Assembly (NCBI GenBank): GCA_020851455.1
Contig: JADZCT010000007.1
Coordinates: forward strand, 1 to 64,000
Reading direction: 5' to 3'
DNA length: 64,000 nucleotides
Origin: Gemmatimonadaceae bacterium
Lineage (GTDB): Bacteria > Gemmatimonadota > Gemmatimonadetes > Gemmatimonadales > Gemmatimonadaceae
In this document: positions 63,379 through 64,000 of the stretch, in pieces
Layout of the letters: the number at the start of each line of letters is the position of its first letter
Position numbering within the stretch: position 1 is the stretch's first letter
The notes under the pieces: model-generated
Told to the model about the DNA's origin: nothing
The model's database searches: none
What the model saw: the letters and a program-made list of their open reading frames with translations, nothing else
Made by a program: the position numbers and the translations under genes

Positions 63379-63385
63379 GGAGGAG
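63379..63385 (+). promoter_or_regulatory. Shine-Dalgarno sequence of the last gene
   Basis: GGAGGAG, seven bases before the ATG at 63393, supports this start for a gene that is cut by the right edge. Confidence 0.6.
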
Positions 63386-63392
63386 CCACACC

Positions 63393-64000
63393 ATGCGACG
63401 TCTATCGGCAATTCTTTCCGTCTCCCTGCTTCTTGCTGCTGCGGCATCGGCGCAAAGCGATCGCGCGGGTGCCCAGACGACGCACTGGTACGCGAAGCTC
63501 GCGGGCACCGACCTCGGAATTCGGGCGCTCGACATCTCCTACGATCGCGCTGATGCCGCAAGCGCGGGCATCGCGACCGCGGTGCTGATCTTACCGGTAG
63601 ACCGCGTCTTCGATCCGGCGGTGAGTGCCTGGCTCAATGCCGCCGAAGTGGGCGACGACACGCCGGGCGCGGTCACGCTCACCAGGGTGGACCCCGTCGG
63701 CATGCCGATCGAGCTGGTCGCGCTTGCTTCCGCGCGCGTCCGTTCGATCGAGTGGCCGCACTGGAGCGACAGTTCCTCCAACGATGAAGCAATCGTGCGG
63801 ATCACAATCGCTTCGCCGTATGTGCGGACCCACCTGAGCGGCCAGTCGGATATCCCCACAAGCACGCACGATATAAGCCGTTCGATGGCTTCGGATTTCC
63901 GGGTCACGCTGGGAGGTCTTCCGACGTCGCGCATCTCCGACGTGACACTCGCGCCGGCGCTCGATGCGATCGGGAGCCTGACTCCAGACGGAGTCGAGGT
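63393..64000 (+). CDS. Secreted protein, possibly tail-tube-like fold (cut by window end)
   Basis: The first 202 residues of an exported protein. A clear signal peptide (MRRLSAILSVSLLLAAAASAQ) is followed by a beta-rich domain with FDPAVSAWLNAAEVG, AVTLTRVDPVGMPIELV and VRSIEWPHWSDSSSNDEAIV. This order resembles phage tail-tube (gp19-type) and Hcp-like proteins, in which a WLN block, a strand with D.xG and a closing strand alternate. A second unit seems to begin at FRVTLGGLPTSRISDVTL. The resemblance is weak and based on pattern only; an unrelated beta-sandwich is possible. The rest of the gene is not visible. It diverges from the OmpA-type gene. Confidence 0.5.
   Translation, partial: MRRLSAILSVSLLLAAAASAQSDRAGAQTTHWYAKLAGTDLGIRALDISYDRADAASAGIATAVLILPVDRVFDPAVSAWLNAAEVGDDTPGAVTLTRVDPVGMPIELVALASARVRSIEWPHWSDSSSNDEAIVRITIASPYVRTHLSGQSDIPTSTHDISRSMASDFRVTLGGLPTSRISDVTLAPALDAIGSLTPDGVE

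Overview
The window is GC-rich chromosomal DNA from a Gram-negative-type bacterium. The content looks most like Gemmatimonadota: long secreted BNR/sortilin-like proteins, secreted peptidases with Gly/Arg-rich stretches, phenylacetate (paa) genes and a three-gene succinate dehydrogenase. This assignment is inference from gene content; Acidobacteriota is the main alternative. I see about 48 protein genes, one tRNA, three decayed transposase remnants and no CRISPR array.

Region by region. 0-3 kb: the 3' end of an IS3-type transposase, then a tight operon msrP-msrQ-RlmL-like methyltransferase (repair of oxidised methionine in the envelope; rRNA methylation). 3-15 kb: a MATE exporter (minus strand), an orphan sucA (2-oxoglutarate dehydrogenase E1), a SMUG2-type DNA glycosylase (minus), ppsA, a large secreted PIG-L deacetylase, and a 32-residue membrane peptide placed just before a sodium:solute symporter. 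15-24.5 kb, all minus: a membrane PH-like protein, a CopD-like protein and a Ycf46-like AAA+ ATPase, then behind a strong terminator a secreted BNR protein and a secreted S9 peptidase. 24.5-33 kb, plus: a HEAT-repeat protein overlapping an HD-GYP phosphodiesterase gene (the two share an N-terminal domain), a zinc-ribbon membrane protein and a second BNR protein. 33-36.4 kb: sdhC-sdhA-sdhB. 36.4-45.4 kb: ferritin-like protein, DUF2007 protein, DUF885 peptidase, an M16 peptidase pair, amidohydrolase, amidase, then tRNA-Arg(TCG).

45.5-60.4 kb is dominated by phenylacetate catabolism on the minus strand in two blocks: paaG-H-I-J-Z, with every gene overlapping the next, and paaA-B-C-D. Between them on the plus strand lie a fused E1 alpha/beta 2-oxoacid dehydrogenase and a three-gene MacAB-like efflux set, plus a secreted protein of unknown function on the minus strand. 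PaaABCD would epoxidise phenylacetyl-CoA, PaaG isomerises it to the oxepin, PaaZ opens the ring and oxidises the aldehyde, PaaH and PaaJ carry out beta-oxidation-like steps and PaaI is a salvage thioesterase. The ligase (paaK), the reductase (paaE), the hydratase (paaF) and a paaX/paaR regulator are not in the window. 60.4-61.2 kb is transposon debris (IS3-like and IS91-like) directly upstream of paaA. 61.2-64 kb: a secreted protein of unknown function, an OmpA-type protein with an internally duplicated domain, and a secreted protein cut by the window end.

Start codons were chosen from family alignment, Shine-Dalgarno (SD) sequences and gene overlaps. Many long open frames antisense to real genes are artefacts of high GC and were left out.
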